This document shows positions 14,439-28,846 of a stretch of 64,000 nucleotides of DNA, piece after piece. The translations under genes and the position numbers were made by a program. The stretch spans positions 806,001 through 870,000 of the forward strand of contig JAALGY010000052.1 of assembly GCA_032358165.1 (NCBI GenBank), written 5' to 3'. Numbering within the stretch: the stretch's first letter is position 1; each line of letters opens with the position of its first letter. The DNA is from Diplosphaera chodatii (lineage: Eukaryota > Chlorophyta > Trebouxiophyceae > Prasiolales > Stichococcaceae). Below the pieces are notes generated by a model. That model saw nothing but the letters and a program-made list of their open reading frames with translations. It was not told where the DNA came from and did no database searches.

Positions 14439-17400
14439 ATGGGCCGCACCCGGCGCAGCCAAAAAGGCCAGACGGCAGAGCAGACGACCAGGCAGCATGC
14501 CGGACCGCCAGCTGCAGTGCCTGGTGCCACGATGGTCCGTGAGAAGAGGAGTACACTGAAGCGAAAAGCTGAGGCGCTGGCCCAGAGGATTGTGGTGCCG
14601 CATGCTGCTCCGGTGCCGACATCCGATTCGGACCAGTCCGATATTGAGATCGAGATCTCGAACGACAGCTCAGAGAACACGCAGGTGAGGTTCTAAGGCG
14701 CACACGTACCCCGCTTGACGGGCTCCTGTGCAAGCAAGGTTGCAGTGTTGCGCAAACCTGTTGCATGCGATGCACAGGTGCTGCAGGATGGCAGGCAGGC
14801 ATCCCCTGCTGATGCGCCCATGCCAGACGCCAGCCAGCGCTGCGAGGATGCTGCTACACAGGCGCAAGAGGCAAGCAGCCCAGTGGCCCCAGCAACGCAG
14901 CAGCAGAATGGCGCTGGCGCCGCACTCCTGGCTGAGCGGCCGAAGCGGGTCGCGGCTGCTGGGAAGATCGCAAAGCAGCGCACCAGGCACATAGGTAGAG
15001 CAGCCACTAGCTCCGCTGTGCATGAAAAGCAGCGACAAACAGCAGAGGAGGCACCCGGCCTCGCCCGTGACAGCTCAGCGGCTGCAGGCCCTGCCTCACA
15101 ATCAGCAGCGGCTGCCGGTCGTGGCAACACAGCAGATGCAGCGCAGCAGCAGGCGTTCCAGCCTGTGCCGGAGGTGGCTTGGGGTCTGGCAGACGGCAGC
15201 CCCACGGCGGACGCGCAGGATCTGGTGCTGCAGCGGCTGCTGCGCCCGCGCAGTGCCGCCGCACATGCCATGCCCATCCGACCACAGTTGCAGGTGCCTG
15301 TACTTGAGTTGCAACGGTCCAGCGAAATAGGTCATCACCAGCCATCGTCCTCACTGACTGCATGCTCAACACCTTGCTGCGTCGTCCAGCAGAGCGCCTC
15401 CGCCGCGTAGGTGGTGCAAGACAGCCTGCTCCGAACACTGAGGGAGACAGCGGAGCGGCTGGGCCAGAACCGCTCGCTACTGCTCATCGGGCCCAGCGGC
15501 TGTGGGAAGACGCTGGTAACTGTTAACTGTTGAGCTGCGTGCATACACAGAATCCGGCTGCCAGTGCTACGACCTTCCCCGACGTGCAACAGACAGTTTG
15601 CGACACTAGTATCAGTGGTGGACAGCCTGGGCGTGTCGGCATGTGTCACTGAAACCTTTTGTTTGATATGGTTTGCTGTCACAGAATCCATGCCGCCAGT
15701 CAGGTCTTGCTGCTGCACAGGTGGTCGAGCGAGCGGTGGCGCAGCTGCAGCAGCAGTGCAACAGCGACAGCAGCAACCCCACTGTCGGCGTCGTTCGGCT
15801 GGCGGGCCTGCTGCACGCAGATGAGCGGGTGGCGTTCCGGGAGATCGCACGCCAGCTGTGCGCAGAGTTCCGCCTCCACGGCGACTTCTCGCGTGCCGCC
15901 TCCGTGGAGGAGAACATCGCCTTCTTACGCGAGCTGGCACGCCAGCTGCGCAGGTGAGAGCTGTGCAGGCGTGGGATAAAGTTCCATGTTGTCTCCTCAC
16001 AGCCGTGCAGGTTTCAATGCAGACCGTGGCAACTGAGGCATGCCGGTCAGGCCATGGAGCTCCCACATGAGCCCGTCATGTCTGTTGCTTGACCTGGTGA
16101 GATTGCTCAACTGAATGCAGGGTGCACAAGGTGGTGGTCTTCATCCTAGAGGATTTCGAGAAGTTCACCGGCAAGCGGCAGGCGGTGTTCTACAACATCC
16201 TGGACACCATGCATGGCCCTGACATACAGGCAGGCAGCCGCCACTCTCCGGAGGCATACGCATGACACCTGATGCTCCACTGGCCTACTGTATTTGCTGG
16301 GCCATCGTGTTAACACAGCAATACGATTGGCATTTCAACGTGTTTCTGAAACGTGTCGACACAGGCAGCCCTGGTGGGCACCAGCCAGCGGCAGGACGTG
16401 ATGGACCTGCTGGAGAAGCGCATCCGCTCCCGCTTCAGCCACCGCCGCCTGCTGCTGGGCGACCCCCTCATCGACCCCGCGCCCTCGGGCGCTGCAGGTC
16501 AGGGTCTGTCTGCCCTGTTGCGCATGGTGCACCCGCCTGTGAGCAGCTCTGGTTCGCATTAGTGGCCACATCCAGGGGGCTCGCTCCTCTGGCCGGGTGT
16601 TTCAAGGTTGGCGAGGAGCAGCAGCTGAGAGCTCTTCTCCTGTTGCAAAGCAGGCACTCCGGTGGGAGTGCTGACAGCGATGCTTCGGCTGCCAGCTGTG
16701 GGGGGCGCGACAGAACGCCACAACCAGTACGCGGTCCGCTTCAATGATGCCCTGCAGGTGCGCAAACACAGCTCAAGCACAGATGCTGCTATTGTCGTAA
16801 TATTCAGAAGGCCCACCCGTGCAATGCGTGCTGCTGGTGTATTACAGCATGTCCCAGTGCACTCCAGGGTTATTTGCCTCCTGCCATGCCATGGCCATCA
16901 ACGTGTCAAACAATTTCGTTCGTGTCAGAATGACCTACATCTAACCGTATAGGAGGCATTGGGAGCTTCAGAGGTGAGGGCTGCCATGGCTCGCCACTTC
17001 TACTGGGACATTGGCGCCCCGGCTGCTGCCTCTGGTAGGCCTGCATCACACTCTGGATGACAGCACCCACATGTGGGGTTTGCCAGCATCATGCTTTGAA
17101 CGACAAGGCAGCACGAGGTTGCTGCTCAAGGCAGAGTGCTGCTTTCAATCCCCTGCTGCCGTGATGCTGACAAGGTGCATTGCAGAAGTCACCTCCAAGC
17201 ATGGAGATGTGATCTGCTGTGAACACGGACAGAAAGCAAAAGGCAGCCTTGGATGCAGGGGCTTCGCCTGCAGAGCTTGCCACGCTGGCGATGCGCATCA
17301 TGGATGGTTTGATGCCAGGTGCTGATGTGGCCAACGCCCGGCACATTGTGAACGCCGTCAAGGCGCTGGACGCTGCAGACTATTCCCAGGTGTTGGGACA

Positions 17401-18229
17401 GTATGGCAGGAGGACTATGTGTTTCTTGGCTGGCGAACATGACCCTTGAACTTGCATGCTTCTCAGCCTGGCATGTTTGCTTGCCTGCCGTTCGGCATGT
17501 CCTGGCTAGATTGCCCTAATCGCATCGCTTGTGTTCATGCAGGTGCAAGCGGTGGCCTCACTGTCTGTGCTGGAGCTCTTCATGCTGGTGGCGGTGCAGC
17601 GGATACACCGCCGCAACCAGTCTGCCCTCGAGGTGCAAACCAGAAAGCCACACGAACTCTTCATAATGCGGACACATAACCAACCTTTTGTCAGGGGGGA
17701 ACATGCGGGCTCAGCAGTGTGTTGCGCCAGTGCATGCAAGGACCGCTGCATCGCAGGGCGTCAACTTTGCGGCGGTGTGGGAGGAGTACGATCGCCTGCG
17801 GCAGCTGCGGGGGCATGCGGATCACTACCCGCGGCCGGGCGCCGCACGCGCCTTCGAGACGCTGCTGTCGCGCGGCATCCTCACGCATGCCGATCCCAGG
17901 TGCCCCCCCACCAGCTGGCAGAACCCTGATGATGACCCAACTTCCGAGATGCATGACATGCCATCTGCGCTGGCCAGCGTTTGCACGGCACCAGCTGCGT
18001 CTGCACTTGTGCTTGATGCCTGCGGCAGCCTGTGTGGCAAGGGCACAAGTGTTTCGGTTGCAGGGCAGAAAGGCGGGGCAGCATGCGGGATTTTCAGGTC
18101 GTGGAGGTGCAGGTCACGCAGCAGGAGATAGAGGCAGCGCTGCGTGTGCACCCGAGCGTGCCAGGACTGCTCACCGACTGGCTGCAGAAGGAGGCCGTCG
18201 GTGGGAACGCCGTGGTGCTCGGGGACTAA
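14439..18229 (+). CDS. ORC4: Origin recognition complex subunit 4
   Basis: Twelve exons keep frame: 14439-14684, 14778-15293, 15411-15515, 15721-15953, 16121-16229, 16365-16497, 16654-16757, 16953-17034, 17259-17389, 17543-17632, 17757-17899, 18082-18229 (679 residues). An N-terminal disordered extension of about 320 residues, rich in Ala/Gln/Ser, precedes the AAA+ domain; animal ORC4 is only about 436 residues. The Walker A is LLLIGPSGCGKTL (exon 3). The Walker B area reads VVFILEDFEKF, not the usual hhhDEFD. The diagnostic stretch MDLLEKRIRSRFSHRR is in exon 6. A winged-helix C-terminus ends with VEVQVTQQEIEAALRVHPSV. ORC4 is part of the complex that marks replication origins. The intron at 16230-16364 needs a GC donor. 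Exon 9's left edge is the least certain. Confidence 0.92.
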
Positions 18230-18674
18230 TGATGGGGGTTTGGAGAGACTCGTGGTACGGAAGGTTGGGGGTTTGGTCGTTGTCACGGTTTTGTTTTGTT
18301 GTTTGCCAACATTTGGCTGCAGGCTCTCGGTGGACGCTGGTCCCAACCAAAGGTTTCCACCCGTTGCATTCAACGTCCACAGCTGCCCGTTGCTGCTGAT
18401 CAGTGCTGACAGTGTTTTCAGGTTTTGCCGCACAGCTGCAGTAGGCATCAGCAGAAGTCATCCGGTTGCTACAGAGCAGGTGTCCACAGCTACATTTGAG
18501 CCGAAGTCCGCAGGCACGCCATGGCTACGGTATACTCGGTCATCAACTGCGCAGCGTTGGGCACAGCTGCAATCAGCTGTTGCTGCAGTTCAGAAGCACT
18601 GCCTGCTGTCCCTCTGCACAAGTTTGCAGCTGCCACAGAGCCGGCTGCAGCTCATTGCACGCCCGGCGGGCAGT
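18230..18674. other. Intergenic region between convergent ORC4 and EBP1 genes
   Basis: This stretch should hold the two 3' UTRs. A T/G-rich run lies at about 18270-18310. No ORF with family features and no RNA gene was seen. Confidence 0.6.
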
Positions 18675-21669
18675 TCAGCTCCCAGCTGCATCTGCAGGCG
18701 CTGCCGGAGCATCCCCTTCCGCCTTGCTGGCGGCCTTGGCCTTCTTCTTTGCCGACTTCTTCTTGGACTTGCTCTTAAGTCCAGTCGCCAGCAGCTTCAG
18801 GATCTCCTCATCCTCCACCTGACACGCCAAATGCTAGCCCACATTTACTGCGTGATGCGAGCTCGAAGCATTGAAAAATGGTGTGTACTTCAAGATACAC
18901 AGGGTACGACCGCATTCCAGTGTAGATACCAGAGCCGCTACGCACCTTCTTGTCTGTCTCTAGCTTCTGCGTAGGCGCCGCAGTTGTGACGCGGTCCGAA
19001 CCGTTGGGCATCAGCAGCACTGTGGCCTTGAACTGGGCCACCTGCAGGACAAAATGACCAAGGCCATGTACCCAACCTTACGCACGCAAACGAGACACGA
19101 AAGAAGGCTCACTGCAACGTGACAGCGCGCAAGATGAGCCAGCAGATGTTGTCACGGTGTGATTCTTGACGTGACATGACAGCACGAGTTGCGCAGCAGT
19201 TGCCAGGGCGCAGCATGGAAGGTAAGCCCCTCGCTGGCACACGACTGAACAACCGTGGCAGGGCACACCAGGCGTTCGACAGCCCGGCGCTGCGCCCCTT
19301 GCTGTGAGCCTCGTTACCAATCTCGGGAGGCACGCGCACGCAGGTGCAGCCCCGCCGAGTCTACTCTGAGGCCCATTCGCAGAACAATGCAGGGAACGAC
19401 ATCACCCCGAAGACGCAACCTCAAAAGCTGGAATCCTCAGGCAACACATACGGGTCATGGCTAGCTGTCGGCTGCATGTTGTCGCGGACGACCGAGCTAG
19501 ACCACCTTAGGCACTCTGAAAATACAGCAGGGCTCCAAGGGTGCAGACCACTCACCAGCTCGCCGCTCTTCTCGTGCAGCACGGGGTACGGGTGCAGCAG
19601 CCCGTGGTTGATGCACTCCACCAGGCCGAAGCGCTTCTGCTCCGCCTCCACTGACCGCAGCGCAAACGGCATCGTTGGAAACTTCTTGTTCACCTCGCTG
19701 AAGAGCGCCCTGCAGCAGGTCATGGCCATCGTGGCACCAGGCTCGGAGGCCATAGGTTCGGGGCTGCCTGCACTCCTGCCCGCTCTGTGCAGTGTTGATG
19801 CAGAACACACGACGACTCCGTATTCGTTTCCACATTAGGCAAGGTGCAGGCACTGTACAGGCGGATGGCAGCAACTTTGCCAAGCGGGCGCACCGGCTGG
19901 CCTTCATCTTCAGCTTGTACTGCTCCTCAAGCGCCCGCTTGTACACCGCTGTCTCCTTCTCGTCCAGTACCTGCACATGCCAGGACTGGATCAGTTCTCA
20001 TGCAACCCACCAATGCCCGCCGTGTGGCCAACTTCTTGCATGAGACAGTCTGCACAGGCACTGAGCTGCATGCACAGGCTGCCGCCATGACACAGCGCAT
20101 GCTCCCACCCGCGTCTTCCCCTCCCCGGTGGACACCACGATGTCGACGGCGTACACCTCGTTCTCCTCAAACTCCCCGTCCTCCGCGCGCGCCTCGCTGG
20201 ACGGCCGGTTGAGCACGCACTTGTTCGCGTCGATGACGAACTGCTTCATCTGGTGGCTGAGCACCCCCTCCACCATCTGGCACCCGTACGCCTCCGCGAT
20301 CTGCAGTGCAGGTACAGCACTCTCAAGAAGCTGTAGACCTGCCCCGATCCATAAACTCTGCACCATGTGTGTGCGGTGGGGCGCGACCTGAGCTTGGTAC
20401 TGGTGAGTCCAGCCAATGCAAGCGCCAGTCAGCCTGCAGCATGCATGCCGGGGTTGCCGCCCCACCTTCTGCAGCGAGTCTGCCACCTCTGAGATCTTGC
20501 GGCCCGGCCGCATGAGGCGGAGAGCGGCCTCAAGGGCTGTGGCGGCTGCCTGCACGACGTCTGCTGCGCGGCCGGTGACCGCTGCGTTCGCATCGCTCTG
20601 GACCACCACTGTCGTCGCCTCCGTGGCGATGAAGCCATCGATGTGCACCCCCAGGTCACTGCGAGCATAAGGGACCCGGAATGACCAGCTGCAACGCCCG
20701 TGTGGCAACCTGCTGATCGCATACACAGGAGCACAGCTGGCAGATGCCCACGTCTACTGCATGCTGTGTATCAGGAGGCTTACAGCTTCGCCACATCCCC
20801 TTCCTTCAGCTCTGTTGCGTCGTCTGCCGAGACCGGGCAGAAGTGGCCCACAACGCTGCAAGCACAAGATGCGCACTTACAGCACTTCTACAACAGTGCA
20901 AGAAGGGATGCCAATGCCAAACTACAGGCAACCAACCATGCACAACTGTACTGCGAACACAGTCACGACAACACAACCGACGTACCTGTTTACTGATACA
21001 CAAGTTGGGAAAGCTACACCCTTCTCGATGGCCTTGCCCTTGAAGACCTTTCCAATTGCCCTGCCATCTCAGTCGTGGTAAACGTATCACAGCTTGGCAA
21101 CATGGAAGCACGTGCTTGACGATGACGATTCAGCAATGGCATGTTCCCTCATGGTAAGTATGCGCCCCAATTCTGCTGCGGCGCCGCTCAGCAGTCAGCC
21201 GCTCACTGGTTGATGGCTGCATCGCCCTTCTCGCACAGCTCGACGATCCGGGTACCAGGCTTTGCTGCGGCTACAACTGCCTTGAGCGCATCTGCGTGCA
21301 GCATTACGCGTCATACAGGATGGCTGCTGCGATCTGCAGTGGGCAGCTGCATGGAATGCATACGCCTGGTGCTGGTCGCCGTCATGCACAGGCCTACCGT
21401 TGGCAATGTCAGCAGCGGCTTTGTACTTTGTGACAACGTCAGACTGCAGCATAAAGAAGTCGTGTGTTGCTCTGATGTCTTGTCGCTAAATCTACAGATC
21501 CAGTCGCGTGGCAGGCGCATGCAGCTTGGCATCTGGCAAACTGTGCATACAACGCGTGATTCCATCCTGGGCGATATGCACACAGTGCATAACTGCTCAT
21601 GTGGATACTCACGTTGCTGAGATCGAGCTCCTTCTGCTCTCCCTCGTAGTCGCTGTCACTATCCGACAT
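18675..21669 (-). CDS. EBP1/PA2G4-like (ErbB3-binding protein 1 homologue), inactive methionine-aminopeptidase fold
   Basis: The start is ATG at 21669 (MSDSDSDYEGEQKELDLSN); the stop is at 18675-18677. In order: SDVVTKYKAAADIAN; AVVAAAKPGTRIVELCEKGD; IEKGVAFPTCVSVNSVVGHF; ELKEGDVAKLDLGVHIDGFI; RPGRKISEVADSLQK; MKQFVIDANKCVLNRP; NEVYAVDIVVSTGEGKTRV; KKFPTMPFALRSVEAEQKR; FGLVECINHGLLHPYPVLHE; FKATVLLMPNGSDRVTT. The Lys-rich C-terminus (SKSKKKSAKKKAKAASK) matches the nucleic-acid-binding tail of EBP1. EBP1 sits at the ribosomal exit tunnel and in the nucleolus, and in plants it promotes growth. It has a pita-bread fold but lacks aminopeptidase activity in known members. It is tandem with TPI on the same strand. 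Confidence 0.92.
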
Positions 21670-22864
21670 CGATCCTGACTGTGCCAAGTGGGCGCTGCTA
21701 CTTCTTTCAGCCCCGACAACACACTGGATTCAAGCAGTCAAATGGTACTAGCAGTCCGTGTACAGTGCGTGTATCTGCGCTGACTGCGCTTTGGTGCATA
21801 GGGCCGCCGCATGCCTGACTTTGGCAAATGCGGGTTTTGCCACCCTGGAAATGTGCACACGCGTGAACATCCCTCAGTGTAGCATTCGCTCCTAGTGCAG
21901 CTGGGCATCAAGGCTTGAAAGTCCACGAGTCGTGCCTGATCTGACTTCTCGGTGCCCTCATTGGCCCTTCCAGCACGCTGCTACTTGCGAAAGACATACC
22001 GATGGTTGTGATGGTGCACCGCAGCCCCAAATCTCAAACAGTGCTCAGGAGCAGTTGCTGATCAGCAGGCGTGCAAAATCCATGACGCTCTGGACGCTGG
22101 TGCAGGTGCTGTCATGCTGACATTGAGGCTGCGCGCACTCGTTCTAAAGTGCACCTGACACCCACAACCTACGCCGCGCATCTCGATGCTCTGCAGTCGG
22201 TGCTGCTACTCGTCAACGGCGTGGCGATTTTGAACAATGAGCGTTTCCTAGAGAAATGTAAGTATACACCAATCACCTTCGATGTTGTTCCCACCGCTTA
22301 GCCACATGCAACAGCCCAAGAATGTCTGCCTTGTCACCGCAGATGGTTGGGGATTCTCGCAGATGGGCAGTGGAGACGGTTCTGGTCCTGGGCATAATGC
22401 CCTCAAGAATCAAGTGGTTGGTTTCCTGTTCGCAGCGCAATACATGAGAGGTGCGCAGATGCGTTTGGCATGCCGTGCGCACAACCATGACAACATGCCT
22501 TTTGTTGCTGTGGCGTGTCATGACATGTCAGAATGGTCCTTCGTGCTTCTGCAGTGCCGCTCATCTTCCTCAACGCCGTCACTGTATTTGTAAAGCTGAT
22601 TTTCGGCTGATAGTGGTTTTCGAATCCAGAGCATCAAGGTCGTCGTATGATTGCCTACAGGCACTTTGCTGACTCTGCAGCCATCACGCTGGCTGCTGCT
22701 GACTGCTGGAAACGTGTTACTCAGCCAGCATAGACACACCCCTAAGAAGTGATAACACAGGGTTCTGCCGTCACTGAACTTCCACCAGCCGAAATCAAGC
22801 ACACTGTTGGTGAAGACCTGACAATTGCAACAGACACCGTGCACGGAGGAGAGCCTCCTCCACC
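21670..22864. other. 1.2-kb spacer: TPI 3' UTR plus EBP1 promoter
   Basis: Both flanking genes run leftward, so this spacer should hold the 3' UTR of TPI at its right end and the EBP1 promoter at its left. No convincing ORF was found. A TTTCGAATCC string near 22617 resembles a tRNA T-loop, but no tRNA fold surrounds it. Confidence 0.5.
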
Positions 22865-24679
<1,815 letters not shown>

Positions 24680-25632
24680 CTGTATCAGAAATCACATGTG
24701 CAAGTGCTGCAGGGTGATGCTGAGTTGGGATCAGGATCGTGGCTGTTGCAGGAGAGTTTGAGGATCATATTGCGCCCGCAGGGCATCCAGGTACAAGATG
24801 ATCGTCTGACCAGGTGCCCGTTGTGTGTGGCAAGCTGTGTGCTGGGTGAATCTTTCAACGGGAAGCTGATCGTGTGATCGCTGCCGTGACCGGCGATCGA
24901 GGGACCTCAGCATGCATGCCAGATGCCCTGCACACCTTTTGCTGGAAGATGTGGCTGGCTGGGCCGCTGTGACGCCTGAGGCCGGAGCAGTGGAGCTGTG
25001 CGGCTGGTGTGTGCGACGCGCAGTGTGTGCTGACCCGAGTGGGTGCGAACATTCTGCGGCAGGGCGCTCAGGGCGAATGGCGATCTGGCAGCCACATGTG
25101 TAGGTAGGACGAGCGCTCTGCTTCGTCTCGCCTTCAGGATCAGCGCTGCTGCTTCCGCCACCTCCTGCATCCATTCACGGCGAGGGCCACATGCTCAGGC
25201 CCCTGTGCCTTTCCAGGGTGATGTGCAGTGCTGCGCCTCGTTGCTTGAACACGGCAAGGTGCAGCGGGGCTGCCGTTCGACTTTACGCAGAATTTCACAT
25301 CGCAAGGGCTGCACAGTTCCTTACAACTCACATCGACGAGGGTCCAACCCGTAAGCTCTGGCCGACGAAACGTGCGGTGCACCACATTGATCGCTTGCTT
25401 ACAGTGGAGTGCATGCGCTCACCTGATCGTTTGCATGGTCAGCGCACGTCTCAGCGCTCGGGCTTGAGGGTGTCGATGTGAGTACTTCCCGCACATTGCG
25501 GCACTGATCAAGCAGTCGCAGCTGACAGCCAGTTCACTAGGCCTATTGTTCATACCGCCATGCGCTGACTAGCTTATTGTCTCACCTCGTGGGTGGCGGA
25601 AAATGTTGTGACGTGCTGCGTCGCACGCCAAC
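24680..25632. promoter_or_regulatory. Divergent region holding the TPI 5' exon(s) and the TPI and ERGIC promoters
   Basis: TPI runs left and ERGIC runs right. A minus-strand ORF at 24907-25170 (ATG, Arg/Ala-rich, few acidic residues after residue 5) could encode the TPI transit peptide, but no splice joins it in phase that I can prove. No other gene was seen. Confidence 0.35.
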
Positions 25633-27959
25633 ATGTCGTTGCGCAAGAGCTCCATACGCACCATTTCTGGGTATGATGCCTACGCGCGTGCGGAGGACCA
25701 TTTGGTGGAGCGCACCACCGTCGGTGCCATCAGTGAGTGTGTTTGATACACTCAAATGGATGTATGCAAGCGTAGAACATGACCTGGTGAGTATGCAGCC
25801 TGTCTGCACCTCACCCCAAGCCAGCTGTTCATTGCAGTCACCCTTGTGGGCGCCTTGACTGCGGTGCTTCTGGTTGCAAATGAAGTCGGCATCCTGATGC
25901 AGCCGCAGCGCACAGAGCAGGTGACCGCCAGCAACAGGCCTGACCTGCCTCTGCATGCAGTCCGCACTGCCGGCATGGTCCAGTGCAGCAATGCATAGAG
26001 TAAAGATACCCTGCCATGCGCATGCGCCGCAGATGGGTGTCGACCTGCACCGGTCCGACGGCCTGCGGATCAACCTGAACATGAGCTTTCCCAGGCTGCC
26101 CTGCCAAGGTGAGAGGCCAGGCTTGCTGGCGTCCGTCTGTGCAGTAAGTTGTTCTTGTCGGACATGCACCTGACAGCATGCCGCTCTGCTGCAGCCCTCA
26201 GCATGGACCTGGCTGACCTAGCTAAGGGCGTGCGGAACGTGGCAGTCAACACACAGGACACGCGGCTGGCGCGTGGCGGACAGGTAGGAACAGACCACGA
26301 ATATGGTGGTGGCTGGTCTGTATGGAAGGTAAACCCCGTGAAAAGGCTCGACTCTGCCGGCCAGGCCGTGTGAAACCCAGCATGCATGATGCACAGATTC
26401 ACAAGTACCGCCTCGACAGTAGAGGCGGGCACATCGGGGAGCACGAATACATGCGACCGCGTGCCACAGGCGGCTTCTTCATCAACACACTAGGCGACAT
26501 GCAGGTGAGCACGCCTGCTAGACCATGCATCTAGGCAGACACGCAACAAGCGATGGAACTGCTGCTGAACGCCTGAAACTTTGACAGCACATCTGGTGGG
26601 ACAGCTAAATTTTCGATGCAGGACCCAGCAGCGGTGTCAAAAGCGCTAAAGGACAAGGAGGGCTGCCAGATCGAGGGCTGGCTGAAGGTGAGCAGGGGTA
26701 CCGAGGCCGCCAGCAGCTCTGCTGCATGCGCAGGAGATATGAGCCAGCATAGCGGCAAAAGCAATGTGTCAAGCATTGGGTCAGCCACCGCAGCAGGCGT
26801 CAGGCGTTTTCTGGCTCTGTGCCTGCAGGTTCAGCGGGTGGCTGGCAACTTTCACGTATCTGTTTCGATGGAGGACTTCTTCATGCTGGAGGAGACTCAG
26901 GTGTGCAGACTGGTCATAGCATGCAGCAAAGTTTGTTACCTTCACCGGCTGATAAACGTAGGCACCAGCGGGCTGAAGTGCGGCGACTGCGCTTCATGCA
27001 GAGGGAGATGTCTGCAGCCCTGAGGAGAGCAGAGCAGGAGAGCCGGCCTGGGCGGCCGTTCTTCCTTGATGTGAGGCTGTGCCTTGCTTGGGACTGCACC
27101 TGCGTCGTCATGTGATCCTGGCCACCGTACATCCTCAGCTCCACCTGTCGTGGTGACATAGCCATTGGCTGCACGTCCTGCAGGTGGCGCCAGACACCAC
27201 ACGGATAAACATGAGCCATGTGTTTCACCACCTGTCGTTCGGCAGCGAGGAGTTCCCTGGCCAGGTGCCTCTGCCAGTGGTTTGGAATCAGGCCTTGGTC
27301 GATTTGTGGCGGCATCAGCTGAAGTCTAGGCAACCGTTAACCTCGAAGGCGTGATGCTTTGCTGATGAGGGTTGTGTCTTGAAACAGCAACTTTGGGTGT
27401 CGGTCGCCTGCAGGTGCATCCCCTGGATGGGCACCAGCAGATCTGTGACCACAGCACGGGCACCTTTAAGTACTTCCTGAAGGTGGTCCCCACCGTGTAC
27501 CAGGATCCGAGGGGCCGAAAGTTCCAGACCAGCCAGTTTTGTGTGACAGGTGCGATTGCAGCCAAGCGACTTCACTGTGTCAAACTTGGTGCCTGACCTC
27601 ATGAGCCGTGTAACTGTTGATGACCAGGAGGCTGGTTGTACCGTCGTACTGTATCGTGTTAAACGCTGGCTGCTTTGTGGAATGCAGAGTACTACACGAA
27701 GGTGTCGAAGGGGCGGGGCCAGATGCCCGCAATCTTCATCATCTACGACATGTTCTCGCTTGCGGTGGCAGTGACGGACTCGCGCCGTAGCCTTGCACAC
27801 TTTCTGGTCCGGGTGTGCGCTGTGCTGGGCGGCGTCTTCGCGGTGTGCAGGATGCTCGACAGGTTCTTGCATCACTTTGTGGTGACCCTGTTTCAGCCGC
27901 CGCCACCGAGGCTGCGACCAGGTCTGATGAACCACATGGCGAGCATGTACTCGCAGTGA
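25633..27959 (+). CDS. ERGIC/Erv41-Erv46 family ER-Golgi cargo receptor
   Basis: The ATG at 25633 opens the conserved N-terminus (YDAYARAEDHLVERTTVGAI). The first membrane segment follows across an intron (TLVGALTAVLLVANEVGIL). Luminal landmarks are LRINLNMSFPRLPC, KDKEGCQIEGWLK then VQRVAGNFHVSV, INMSHVFHHLSFGSEEFPG, VHPLDG, FKYFLKVVPTVYQD and FCVTEYYTKVSKG. The second membrane segment is around LVRVCAVLGGVFAVCRMLDR, followed by a short cytosolic tail. Family members form a hetero-oligomer cycling in COPI/COPII vesicles. The luminal Cys cluster of ERGIC3/Erv46 was not found, and a charged exon at about 27001-27071 (REMSAALRRAEQES...) has no counterpart I recognise. So whether this is the 41 or the 46 type is open. 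Confidence 0.88.
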
Positions 27960-28846
27960 TCAATGGGTTGCCTGCCCAGCTTCGTGGCCACACTTCTGCC
28001 TCTGGCAACTGTAACTATGTGTGTTACTATGCATGGTGTGTATGCGGATCTTGAGCCAGCCAGCCAGCGGCTGACGTCATAATATCCAAGGGGCAAGCCG
28101 GGGCCGGCCAAAAAATGGTCCCACGTGAGTCAGGCCTGTCAACATCTCGTTAGCTTTCACTTGCGAGCCGCAATGTACACCGTACACAATACATCTCCTG
28201 GCAAATAGCTCGGCCTCTGCGGAGGCAAGCTCCTTGAAGGTGTCAGCCGGCAGGCAACACAGCAAGTAGAGGGCAACTGCACATGGGCGGTTGCCAGCAG
28301 CCTGCCGCGGACGTGCACCCTGCTACAATTTGCACAGACTAGTGCTTGCTGCAGCTGACAACCGGGCAGGTGTGAATGCACTCAATGGAAGCACTGGCCG
28401 CTGCACAAGCTATCTTCCAAAATCCTATTTGGAAAACCATGTTGAAGCCTCGACGCGCCCCGGCATGCGCTGGATCGTCGCAGCTTGTCTTCCTGAGACC
28501 TTCTTGACAGCTGCGGCCGTGCTTGCTACGTCTAGTGCATGCCCTTGTACAGGGCCTCTGAGGTGCAGCTGTGGACCTGGCAGAGAACCAACGACAGAGC
28601 TGACCATGTGATCAGCAGTATCACCGACTGTGTATTATGTGCCCGTATGCGCGTACAGTGTACCTCGCTCCGGCTGCAACAGGTGCTCGGGCATGACACA
28701 CGGTGGCAGGCCGCATGCGCCGCTCACACGCATGAAGTCCTTTGAAGCACCGACAACTTGTTTGCTTGCATTGCATAGGTGCCTTGGCAAAGGAGCCAAT
28801 GATTGAACGGGCTGGCCATCGGCTGTAAGGGCGCAGGCTGCGCAGC
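27960..28846. other. Intergenic region between tandem ERGIC and Kelch-RING genes
   Basis: This stretch should hold the ERGIC 3' UTR and the next promoter. A TGTAA candidate poly(A) signal lies 50 nt after the ERGIC stop. A minus-strand ORF around 28077-28265 shows no family features. Confidence 0.5.
28010..28014 (+). terminator. Candidate algal poly(A) signal TGTAA (ERGIC gene)
   Basis: TGTAA is the known polyadenylation signal of chlorophyte algae. This copy lies about 50 nt after the ERGIC stop, a plausible distance. A five-base match alone is weak. Confidence 0.35.

Noticed and set aside
22600..22640. TTTCGAATCC resembling a tRNA T-loop
   Set aside because: No D-arm, anticodon arm or acceptor pairing could be drawn around it.
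28077..28265. 62-codon minus-strand ORF in the ERGIC/Kelch spacer
   Set aside because: No motif, no signal and no neighbouring exon.
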